Assembly (NCBI GenBank): GCA_029237825.1
Contig: JAQZBQ010000002.1
Span: forward strand, 62,001-126,000
DNA: 64,000 nt
Direction of reading: 5' to 3'
Source of the DNA: Bacteroidota bacterium
GTDB lineage: Bacteria > Bacteroidota > Bacteroidia > B-17B0 > Aurantibacillaceae
The position numbers and the translations under genes were made by a program. Of this stretch, positions 56,831-64,000 are shown piece by piece. The notes beneath the pieces were generated by a model. It made no database searches. It worked only from the letters and a program-made list of their open reading frames with translations, and was not told the origin of the DNA. Within the stretch, counting starts at the first letter, position 1, and each line of letters begins with the position of its first letter.

Positions 56831-57516
56831 TCAAATAAATGGCTAATTTCAATTAATAATTCAGGGTTTTTCTCAAATGCATTCCCGATGACTATGTAAT
56901 CAGGCTGTGATGCCAGGATTTTTTTTGCCTTTGCCACAGTATCAATCCCACCCCCAACAATCAAGGGAAGTGAACAGTTTTTTTTCACAGACCTTATTAG
57001 CGACGGCGTTAATGGTTCTCGTGCGCCGCTTCCCGCTTCAAGGTAGATTGCTTTTTTGCCGATAAGTTCGGCGGCAATACATGTGTTGATAATTTCTTTA
57101 CGATCGTTAAGCGGTAAAGTTTTAGTTACTTTCTGTGTGGTCGATTTTTTAAATCCCTGAATTAATATATATCCGACAGGGACGGTTTGGAGTTTAGAGG
57201 ATTTGATCTTTGAAGCTACTTTAACCACTTTTCCAATAAGGTATTCAGGGTTCCTTCCTGATAATAGAGAAAGGATGAGGATACCGTCAGCTGATTTTGA
57301 AACTTGGTTTTCATCGCCGGGGAAAATAATAACCGGGATATCGGTTAAGGATTTAATTGATTTAATGGTTTTTTCAAAAGTATTACCATGAAGGGCACTG
57401 CCGCCAACAAAGATGGTTGAAACAGTGCTTTGGCTGGCAATTTTTACAAGGTCCGGATTGTATTTATCCGGGTCGATGAGTACAACGAGTTGAGTATGCT
57501 TATTTTTTTTTAGCAA
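56827..57516 (-). CDS. Geranylgeranylglyceryl / heptaprenylglyceryl phosphate synthase
   Basis: 229-residue TIM-barrel prenyltransferase of the PcrB/GGGPS family, joining a polyprenyl diphosphate to glycerol 1-phosphate. Signatures: VVLIDPDKYNPD, FVGGSALHG, IIFPGDENQVS, YLEAGSGAREP and VGGGIDTVAKAKK. These are archaeal-lipid enzymes, but bacterial members are known in Bacteroidota and Bacillota; the bacterial ether lipid product in Bacteroidota is not settled. It overlaps the PPTase gene by 7 nt and TenI by 4 nt. Confidence 0.9.
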   Translation of the reverse strand: MLKKNKHTQLVVLIDPDKYNPDLVKIASQSTVSTIFVGGSALHGNTFEKTIKSIKSLTDIPVIIFPGDENQVSKSADGILILSLLSGRNPEYLIGKVVKVASKIKSSKLQTVPVGYILIQGFKKSTTQKVTKTLPLNDRKEIINTCIAAELIGKKAIYLEAGSGAREPLTPSLIRSVKKNCSLPLIVGGGIDTVAKAKKILASQPDYIVIGNAFEKNPELLIEISHLFE

Positions 57517-58097
57517 AGTTGTAATTTTGTATGTGCATAAACCAATACGTATTCTGGAAGCACCTGATAATGTAATTGATAAGCCTCCCTGAAATTTGCA
57601 AGGTTAATCATTCCGGAAATAACGCCTTGCTGTTGTTTATTAAACGCTTTTACAAACAGATGTTCAATAAAATCAACTTCTTTTAAGCCGTAAATTTTAT
57701 AAAGGGTTTCTTTTGCCGCCCAATAAATCAATAATTTTTCAATGTCGTCTTGCGCATCAACCAGTTCTTCCTGGCTTAAAAATTTATGTTTTATTCTGAG
57801 TACCTTGTTCCGAATCAACTCAATGTCAATTCCGGTGGGTTCGTTATTATTAACAATAATGGCCAAACGATCATGCGAATGTGAAATAGAAATATGCCTG
57901 GAGTCGTTTACAAGGTGCGGTTTCCCTTTTTCATCATAAAAAATACTGCAGTCTGGGTCGATGAGTTCTGCCAGCAGGAAATTACGGCCCCTGGTTTCAA
58001 TGTCTCTTTTGGTGGAAAGTGCTCCCTGAATGGAATAAGCCTTCAGGTCTAAAAGACCCAATTTCAAATCGTTAGTTATGTTAAAAATCTCTGTCAA
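57510..58097 (-). CDS. 4'-phosphopantetheinyl transferase superfamily protein
   Basis: Transfers phosphopantetheine from CoA to carrier proteins. 195 residues, Sfp/AcpT-like. Mg2+ and CoA site: ISISHSHDRLAI, GIDIELIRNKV, and WAAKETLYKIYG. TTG start at 58097; no ATG precedes the first domain. First gene of the PPTase-GGGPS-TenI operon, divergent from ahcY. No fatty-acid or polyketide genes are adjacent, so the target is probably the housekeeping ACP. Confidence 0.9.
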   Translation of the reverse strand: MTEIFNITNDLKLGLLDLKAYSIQGALSTKRDIETRGRNFLLAELIDPDCSIFYDEKGKPHLVNDSRHISISHSHDRLAIIVNNNEPTGIDIELIRNKVLRIKHKFLSQEELVDAQDDIEKLLIYWAAKETLYKIYGLKEVDFIEHLFVKAFNKQQQGVISGMINLANFREAYQLHYQVLPEYVLVYAHTKLQLC

Positions 58098-58124
58098 TTA
58101 TCGTTAAATAACTGGTTTTATAGT

Positions 58125-58155
58125 TTGAGTGTTACAAACTTATGTCTTATCTTTG
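58125..58155 (+). promoter_or_regulatory. Promoter of ahcY
   Basis: TTG, 20 nt, TATCTTTG (full -7 match), ending 38 nt before the ATG. No SAH or SAM riboswitch structure is evident in the short leader. Confidence 0.65.
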
Positions 58156-58193
58156 CATAATTACTAAAAAAACAAATAATTTAATAAATAAAC

Positions 58194-59513
58194 ATGTCAG
58201 CAGTTGCAACAGGAAAGTACTTAGCGTACAAAGTAAAAGATATCTCATTAGCAGAGTGGGGTCGTAAAGAAATTAAATTAGCGGAAGAAGAAATGCCAGG
58301 ACTAATGGCACTCCGCGCTGAATATGGAGCATCTCAACCTTTAAAAGGCGCGCGTATTGCTGGTTGTTTACACATGACCATTCAAACTGCAGTTTTAATT
58401 GAAACATTAACTGCATTAGGTGCTGAAGTAACCTGGAGTTCTTGCAATATCTTTTCAACTCAGGATCACGCAGCAGCTGCAATTGCTGCAGCTGGGATTC
58501 AGGTGTATGCGTGGAAAGGCATGACAGCTGAAGAATTTGACTGGTGTATAGAGCAAACTTTATGGTTTGGTGAGGATCGTCAGCCTTTGAATATGATTCT
58601 TGATGATGGTGGTGATTTAACAAATTTAGTATTTGATAAATATCCTGAATTGGCAGCCGGTATCAAAGGGCTATCTGAGGAAACGACAACAGGGGTTCAC
58701 CGTTTGTACGAGCGTATGAAAAACGGAACTTTATTGTTGCCTGCGATTAACGTGAATGATTCTGTAACCAAATCAAAATTTGATAATAAATATGGTTGCC
58801 GTGAATCTTTAGTTGACGCTATTCGCCGTGCAACAGATGTGATGATGGCCGGTAAGATTGCCGTTGTTGCTGGTTATGGCGATGTAGGTAAAGGTTCAGC
58901 ACAGTCTTTATCATCTCAGGGCGTTCGTGTAATTGTAACCGAGATCGATCCAATTTGTGCGTTACAAGCAGCAATGGATGGTTATCAGGTAATGAAGATG
59001 GATGACGCCGCTAAAATTGCCGATATTTTAGTAACAACCACAGGTAATAAAGATATTATTGTTGGGCGTCATTTCGAATCAATGAAACATGGTGCTATTG
59101 TTTGTAACATCGGTCACTTTGATACTGAAATCGATATGGCCTGGTTAAACAAAACCTATGGTTCAACAAAAGATACCATTAAGCCACAGGTGGATCAGTA
59201 TACCATTAAAGGTAAAAACATCATTGTATTAGCTGAAGGTCGTTTGGTGAATTTAGGATGTGCTACTGGTCATCCAAGCTTTGTAATGAGTAACTCATTT
59301 ACAAACCAAACACTTGCTCAAATTGAATTATGGACAAACACTGCTGCTTATGAGAAAAAAGTGTACGTGTTACCAAAAATTTTAGATGAAAAAGTAGCTC
59401 GTTTGCATTTAGCAAAGATTGGCGTTGAACTGGATACGTTAAACCAGGAACAGGCTGATTATATTGGTGTGAAAGTGGAAGGTCCTTTTAAAGGAGACGC
59501 TTACAGGTACTAA
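58194..59513 (+). CDS. ahcY: Adenosylhomocysteinase
   Basis: NAD-dependent hydrolysis of S-adenosylhomocysteine to homocysteine and adenosine, keeping methyltransferases active. 439 residues, the length of the short bacterial form. [33 protein letters not shown], the NAD motif [24 protein letters not shown]-like segment NIGHFDTE, and the C-terminal [13 protein letters not shown] are all present. Flanked by its own promoter and terminator, so monocistronic. Confidence 0.98.
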   Translation: MSAVATGKYLAYKVKDISLAEWGRKEIKLAEEEMPGLMALRAEYGASQPLKGARIAGCLHMTIQTAVLIETLTALGAEVTWSSCNIFSTQDHAAAAIAAAGIQVYAWKGMTAEEFDWCIEQTLWFGEDRQPLNMILDDGGDLTNLVFDKYPELAAGIKGLSEETTTGVHRLYERMKNGTLLLPAINVNDSVTKSKFDNKYGCRESLVDAIRRATDVMMAGKIAVVAGYGDVGKGSAQSLSSQGVRVIVTEIDPICALQAAMDGYQVMKMDDAAKIADILVTTTGNKDIIVGRHFESMKHGAIVCNIGHFDTEIDMAWLNKTYGSTKDTIKPQVDQYTIKGKNIIVLAEGRLVNLGCATGHPSFVMSNSFTNQTLAQIELWTNTAAYEKKVYVLPKILDEKVARLHLAKIGVELDTLNQEQADYIGVKVEGPFKGDAYRY

Positions 59514-59535
59514 TATCATACCGTTTAAGAATAAG

Positions 59536-59563
59536 AAGGCTACCGTAATAGGTAGCCTTTTTT
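59536..59563 (+). terminator. Intrinsic terminator after ahcY
   Basis: 9-bp stem (59536-59544 with 59551-59559), 6-nt loop, followed by a T-run, 22 nt past the ahcY stop. Confidence 0.9.
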
Positions 59564-59606
59564 AATTTGAACGTGTTTTACTCCTGGTTGAAAAATGTAA
59601 TTGGTT

Positions 59607-59637
59607 TTGATCAGGAAAAAGAAGATGGTTATATTTA
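59607..59637 (+). promoter_or_regulatory. Promoter of the small lipoprotein gene
   Basis: TTG, 20 nt, TATATTTA (7 of 8), ending 14 nt before ATG 59652. Its position rules out the in-frame TTG at 59601 as the start. Confidence 0.55.
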
Positions 59638-59651
59638 TAAAAAACAAAAAA

Positions 59652-60149
59652 ATGACAAAAATATTTTTTACTACGCTCTTAATTTTAACCTTAATATTTA
59701 TATCATGCGGCCCCACTTCAAAAAGTGCTCTTGAGTATAATGACAGAATTATGGGAATCGTTAACCTTGCCACACTCGCACAAAATAATTTTTTTGATCA
59801 AACGGATGGTCATAACCTGGATTCGCTTATCATTAATCAGAAACATTATGCAGAGGCATCAAAAAAATGCGTGGATGATATTTCAAAGCTGGCAGCGTTT
59901 GCCGACAATAATGATTACCTGGAAGCAGCAACACGTTATGTTGAAAAACTTAATGAAATGGCAAATAATGAAGCAAAAGAAATGGTGACGATTATGACTA
60001 AAGCGTCAGATGACATCACTGAAGCCGATATTTCAAAAGTAGAACAGCTGGTTAATAAACTGGATTCGAAAACTAAAGAGGCCACAGATGACGTAGAAAA
60101 AGCTCAAAGGAAATTTTCGGAAGAATGGAAATTTGAAATCAATCGATAA
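59652..60149 (+). CDS. Small helical lipoprotein of unknown function
   Basis: 165 residues from ATG 59652: signal peptide with lipobox FISC, followed by a helical domain rich in Lys/Glu/Asp, with a four-helix-bundle look (LEYNDRIMGIVNLATLAQ, YVEKLNEMANNEAK, VEQLVNKLDSKTKEATDD). No recognisable family. Converges on ftsK with a 42-nt gap. Confidence 0.7.
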   Translation: MTKIFFTTLLILTLIFISCGPTSKSALEYNDRIMGIVNLATLAQNNFFDQTDGHNLDSLIINQKHYAEASKKCVDDISKLAAFADNNDYLEAATRYVEKLNEMANNEAKEMVTIMTKASDDITEADISKVEQLVNKLDSKTKEATDDVEKAQRKFSEEWKFEINR

Positions 60150-60191
60150 TTTTCTATTTGCATCTTGTTTTGATAGATCACTAACGTTGGA

Positions 60192-62852
60192 TTATCCTTT
60201 AATGCTCCTGATAATTTCATCCAATTGCGCAATGTCCTTGCATTTTACCTCCCTGGCTTTTGATCCTTCAAACTGACCAATAATTCCTGCCGCTTCGAGT
60301 TGATCTACAATTCGGCCGGCACGGTTATACCCAAGTTTCAGTTTCCGTTGCAGGAATGAGGCTGAGCCTTGCTGAAACTGAACAACAAGTTTTGCTGCTT
60401 CATCAAACATTTTGTCGCGTTCACTCAGGTCGATTTCTTCTTTTCCTCCTTCACCGTCTTCGCCTACATATTCAGGCAAAAGGAAAGCAGATGGATAGGC
60501 ACGCTGTGACCCGATAAATTCAGTTATTTTTTCCGCCTCTGGCGTGTCTACAAAGGCGCACTGGATGCGTATCAGGTCATTGCCGGTACTTAGTAACATG
60601 TCGCCTCGTCCAATTAATTGTTCAGCGCCACCTGCATCTAAAATAGTTCGCGAATCAATTTTACTTGTCACGCGGAAAGCGATACGGGCAGGGAAGTTAG
60701 CTTTAATGGTGCCGGTAATAATATTTACAGAAGGGCGCTGTGTGGCAATGATCAAATGTATTCCTATGGCGCGTGCTAATTGCGCTAATCGGGCTATAGG
60801 TGTTTCTACCTCTTTTCCTGCAGTCATGATTAAGTCTGCAAATTCGTCCACAACTAAAACAATATATGGTAAATATTTATGGCCTTCGTTTGGATTGAGT
60901 TTTCTGTTAATAAACTTTACATTGTATTCTTTAATGTTTCTTACCTGCGCGTCCTGAAGCAAAGCATAACGGTTATCCATCTCAATACATAATGAATTCA
61001 GAGTATGAATTACTTTTGTGTTATCTGTAATAATTGCGTCTTCTGAATTTGGCAGCTTCGCTAAAAAATGACGTTCAATTTTGTTGAACAAGGTTAATTC
61101 GACTTTTTTCGGATCTACCAAAACAAATTTAATTTGTGCCGGATGTTTTTTGTATAACAGTGATACAAGGATCGCGTTCAAACCCACCGATTTTCCCTGA
61201 CCGGTAGCACCGGCCATTAATAAGTGCGGCATTTTGGCTAAATCTGCAATAAAAATTTCATTGTTAATGGTTTTGCCTAATGCAATTGGTAAATCATGAG
61301 TTGTATTCTGAAACTTATCAGAAGCGATGATATTCCTCATCGGAACCATCTCCGGAGTTTGATTTGGCACCTCGATTCCGATTGTTCCTCTTCCTGGAAT
61401 TGGCGCAATGATTCTGATTCCCAATGCGGCTAAACTCAAGGCAATATCATCTTCCAGGTTTTTGATTTTGGAAATACGTACTCCTGCAGCCGGAACAATC
61501 TCGTATAACGTTACGGTTGGGCCAACGGTAGCAGAAATTCGGTCAATCTCAATACCATAATTTTTAAGTGTATTAACGATACGGTCTTTATTGGCTGTTA
61601 ATTCTTCATTACTTACCCGGGCATTTCCTGTACCATAATCAATTAATAATTCATGACTTGGAAATTGGTAATGTCCAAGATCTAATGTTGGATCGTACTG
61701 TCCGAATTCTTCAACTAACTGTGCCGCTTTTACTTCCTCGTCTAATGATATGGAATTCTGTTTAGGTTCTTCTTTCACAAATTCAGGCACCTGAACAATT
61801 TCTTCCGCACTTGGGTTGTTTATTTCAAAACCAATCGACTTTTGTTCTGAAGCGGGTTTAATTTCCTCCGGTTTCTGCAACACCTCCAGATGAATGGGTT
61901 CCGATTTCGATTCCTCAATTGGATCTGCTGGCGATGTTGTAGTTACTACTTCGAAATTTAAAAGCTCTGCCTCTTCCTCCTTGCTTAAAACTGGGTCTTT
62001 CGTTGTATCATAAACAGTTGATGCATGAGGATTAATAACAGTGTTTTCTGCCGCTAATTCTTGATCTATTACGTCATCATTCTGTAAATCTGGTAACACA
62101 TCCTTCTTGATGTTGAAATTTAAGTTAATACTCAATACTAAAAAAGCTAATAAACTAAATGCGAAGATTGCCAGTGTGCCTATGCTTCCTACATAGTTTG
62201 CAAGCTGAATGTTTAGCACGTAACCATATCCACCACCGAGATAAAATAATTTATCATGAAAAAAGAACGAAGCAACAAGACTTGTCCATACCAGGAAAAA
62301 CAGCCATTTTGCAGTGAAGGAAGGGGGTTTAGTTATTTTTCGATTAAGAATTTTTTGTAATCCATAAATAATTAAAACCGGTACCAGAATAAAGGATGCT
62401 ACACCAAAACCTTTATACATAAACCAATAGGAAACTAAAGCACCGGATTTACCAAGCCAGTTAAACACCTTCGTGTCCAGAGCGAACAACTCCGACATTG
62501 GTCCTAAAACCTTATCCTGATCTTTTTCCCAGGTGAAAATATATGACAGCAGAGCAATGAATAAATAAACACCGGCCATCATTAAAACCAGGCCAATCAG
62601 TTTTTGCGTACGTTCATTTCGGTAGAGGATAAGTGTTTTATTCCATCGATCCAGCAAAGATTCTTTAGATTGATTACCCGGATTTTTTGACTCCGGTTTT
62701 TTTACAGTAGAAGTCGCACTTTTGCTGGTCGGTTTACTCTTGTTTTTAGATGAATTTATTTTTTCTTCAATATCATTTTTACTAATCTCCGAATCCTCAA
62801 CGATAGCGTCATCTGTCTTTTTCTCCCTGAATTTATTTTTTGTTGTTGCCAT
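60192..62852 (-). CDS. ftsK: DNA translocase FtsK
   Basis: Septal DNA pump for chromosome dimer resolution and segregation. 886 residues from ATG 62852 (MATTKNKF); an in-frame TTG at 62888 is less likely. Order: Lys/Ser-rich cytoplasmic tail, four or five membrane helices (about 75-265), an acidic Glu/Pro-rich linker, the alpha/beta motor with Walker A GATGQGKSVGLN and Walker B IVLVVDEFADL, and the gamma winged-helix (SFLQRKLKLGYNRAGRIVDQLE) that reads KOPS-type sequences. Full length. Confidence 0.97.
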   Translation of the reverse strand: MATTKNKFREKKTDDAIVEDSEISKNDIEEKINSSKNKSKPTSKSATSTVKKPESKNPGNQSKESLLDRWNKTLILYRNERTQKLIGLVLMMAGVYLFIALLSYIFTWEKDQDKVLGPMSELFALDTKVFNWLGKSGALVSYWFMYKGFGVASFILVPVLIIYGLQKILNRKITKPPSFTAKWLFFLVWTSLVASFFFHDKLFYLGGGYGYVLNIQLANYVGSIGTLAIFAFSLLAFLVLSINLNFNIKKDVLPDLQNDDVIDQELAAENTVINPHASTVYDTTKDPVLSKEEEAELLNFEVVTTTSPADPIEESKSEPIHLEVLQKPEEIKPASEQKSIGFEINNPSAEEIVQVPEFVKEEPKQNSISLDEEVKAAQLVEEFGQYDPTLDLGHYQFPSHELLIDYGTGNARVSNEELTANKDRIVNTLKNYGIEIDRISATVGPTVTLYEIVPAAGVRISKIKNLEDDIALSLAALGIRIIAPIPGRGTIGIEVPNQTPEMVPMRNIIASDKFQNTTHDLPIALGKTINNEIFIADLAKMPHLLMAGATGQGKSVGLNAILVSLLYKKHPAQIKFVLVDPKKVELTLFNKIERHFLAKLPNSEDAIITDNTKVIHTLNSLCIEMDNRYALLQDAQVRNIKEYNVKFINRKLNPNEGHKYLPYIVLVVDEFADLIMTAGKEVETPIARLAQLARAIGIHLIIATQRPSVNIITGTIKANFPARIAFRVTSKIDSRTILDAGGAEQLIGRGDMLLSTGNDLIRIQCAFVDTPEAEKITEFIGSQRAYPSAFLLPEYVGEDGEGGKEEIDLSERDKMFDEAAKLVVQFQQGSASFLQRKLKLGYNRAGRIVDQLEAAGIIGQFEGSKAREVKCKDIAQLDEIIRSIKG

Positions 62853-63028
62853 GATTTTCCGTATTAAATTTAAGCCTGAGCAAGCCAAAAACGGAAGAAT
62901 AAGAGAAATGTTTTAAACCCTGAATTGTTTACTATTTCAGAGCATTTTTAACAAAATCGTGAAGTATTCGAATATGAAAAGAAACAGATCGTTCCATTTT
63001 TGTGAACTAGAAATATTGGGAAAGTGTA

Positions 63029-64000
63029 TTAAACGGTTTCCGTCACTAAATTACAGGTTACAATGCCTTCTTCGTTAAGACCTTCCAGAGTAATCGCAAT
63101 GGATTTGTTTACAAGGCCATCGTCAAACGGATGCGAAATTTTAATATAATTTTCCGTGAATCCATGCATGAAGCCATTTTTATTTTCATGCTCAAATAAA
63201 ACACTGTAATTTTTTTTGAGATGAGTTTCGTAAAATGAACGAAGTTTTTTCGCGGAAAGGATTCTAAGCATTTTATTTCGTCTTTTTCGTTCAGATAATT
63301 CAACCTTTCCGTTTAACAGGATCGCCTCTGTATTATCTCTTTCGCTATAAGTGAACACATGTAAATAAGAAACCTCGAGGGAATTTAAAAAATTGTATGT
63401 GTCTAAAAAATGCTCCGCTGTTTCACCCGGAAATCCAACAATTACATCAACGCCAATACAACAATCGGGCATCAATTGTTTAATCTTTGATACACGGTCC
63501 TGATACAATTCGCGTTTATACCGACGTTTCATTTTTGCTAAAACTTCATTACTTCCACTCTGGAGTGGAATATGAAAATGTGGCATAAACTTTTTGGACG
63601 ATGCAACAAACTCAATGACTTCATTAGTTAAAAGATTGGGTTCAATTGACGAAATGCGTATCCTTTCCACGCCCTCAACTTTATCAAGCTCCCTAATCAA
63701 ATCAATGAATGTATATTCTTTTCTCTTGCGGGTTATTGGATCAATGTCAACACCGTATCCAAAATCGCCCAGATTTACACCCGTTAAAACGATTTCTTTC
63801 ACGCCACTCTCCGCAATTCGTTTGGCATTGGCTACAGCGTTTTCAATGGTGTCACTTCTACTTTTACCACGTGCTAAAGGAATAGTGCAAAACGTGCAGC
63901 TATAGTCGCATCCATCCTGTACCTTCAAGAACGATCGCGTGCGGTCGCCAATCGAAAATGAACCAACAAAAGTATGCACATCTGAAATGTCACAATTATG
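63029..64000 (-). CDS. mtaB: tRNA t6A37 methylthiotransferase MtaB (5' partial)
   Basis: Radical-SAM enzyme converting t6A37 to ms2t6A37. The frame is open to the window edge; the GTG at 63979 is internal, preceded by codons HNCDISD. The N-terminal UPF0004 cluster domain (~120 residues) is off the window. Visible: the radical-SAM motif QDGCDYSCTFCTIPLARG, LTGVNLGDFG, HIPLQSGSNEVLAKMKR, VGFPGETAEHF, and a C-terminal TRAM domain. RTRSFLKVQDGC favours MtaB over MiaB or RimO. Confidence 0.92.
   Translation of the reverse strand, partial: HNCDISDVHTFVGSFSIGDRTRSFLKVQDGCDYSCTFCTIPLARGKSRSDTIENAVANAKRIAESGVKEIVLTGVNLGDFGYGVDIDPITRKRKEYTFIDLIRELDKVEGVERIRISSIEPNLLTNEVIEFVASSKKFMPHFHIPLQSGSNEVLAKMKRRYKRELYQDRVSKIKQLMPDCCIGVDVIVGFPGETAEHFLDTYNFLNSLEVSYLHVFTYSERDNTEAILLNGKVELSERKRRNKMLRILSAKKLRSFYETHLKKNYSVLFEHENKNGFMHGFTENYIKISHPFDDGLVNKSIAITLEGLNEEGIVTCNLVTETV

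Noticed and set aside
1-64000. Mobile elements, prophage, defence islands, tRNA or rRNA genes
   Set aside because: No transposase, integrase, phage structural gene, restriction or CRISPR protein was found, and no tRNA cloverleaf was noticed in the intergenic gaps checked.

Overview
This is AT-rich, gene-dense DNA from a member of the Bacteroidota. The evidence is concordant. There are type IX secretion (T9SS) sorting domains of both the A type (protein at 21053) and the B 'gliding-associated' type (protein at 37718), a T9SS plug-family protein, a TonB-dependent receptor with a carboxypeptidase-like N-terminal domain, a PafA-type alkaline phosphatase, a bacterial GGGP-synthase homologue, a long NusB, and several promoters matching the Bacteroidota consensus TTG-N19-TAnnTTTG. 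Shine-Dalgarno sequences are mostly absent. The order or family cannot be fixed by eye. I see no rRNA, tRNA, CRISPR array, insertion sequence, prophage or plasmid gene, so the window looks like ordinary chromosome.

Layout. 1-7.3 kb: clpB (its 5' end lies outside the window), a PrsW-like membrane protease, dnaA, and a 5'-nucleotidase whose two domains are separate genes. 7.3-15.5 kb: a thioesterase, a leucine-rich-repeat protein, a methyltransferase, and a leftward housekeeping cluster (leucine dehydrogenase, nusB, pabA, DUF1573 lipoprotein, yajC, ybbR, coaE, a small unknown). 15.5-24.6 kb: a PagL-like outer-membrane protein, a GIN-domain lipoprotein, the T9SS plug protein, an MgtE lacking two membrane helices, a DMT exporter, a type A T9SS cargo protein and fumarylacetoacetase. 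24.7-35.9 kb: a secreted unknown, a PAP2 phosphatase and an ArnT-like glycosyltransferase in one overlapping operon; threonine aldolase; a 39-residue membrane protein; two small paralogues; a TonB-dependent receptor; an SRAP peptidase; a second PAP2; and an M50 protease. 36-48.4 kb: two APC amino-acid permeases flanking a giant T9SS cargo protein, an HHH protein, a WbpM/CapD-like dehydratase, pafA and tsaC. 48.4-64 kb: a PD40/SPOR envelope protein, a fused endonuclease III-peroxiredoxin, tandem DUF4197 proteins, cinA, a hydrolase, a NadR-like kinase, a PPTase/GGGPS/TenI operon, ahcY, a small lipoprotein, ftsK and mtaB (its 5' end lies outside the window).

How the genes fit together. Most are housekeeping: protein quality control (clpB), replication and segregation (dnaA, ftsK), t6A and ms2t6A tRNA modification (tsaC, mtaB), CoA synthesis, SAH recycling and amino-acid catabolism. 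The other theme is the cell envelope: T9SS cargo and plug, lipid phosphatases, a lipid-sugar transferase, nucleotide-sugar dehydration, and outer-membrane and lipoprotein genes.

No clearly new multi-gene system is visible. The most unusual items are the nth-bcp fusion, the MgtE missing TM3-TM4 while keeping its pore helices, the split and order-reversed 5'-nucleotidase, the PPTase-GGGPS-TenI operon and the 39-residue conserved-looking membrane protein.
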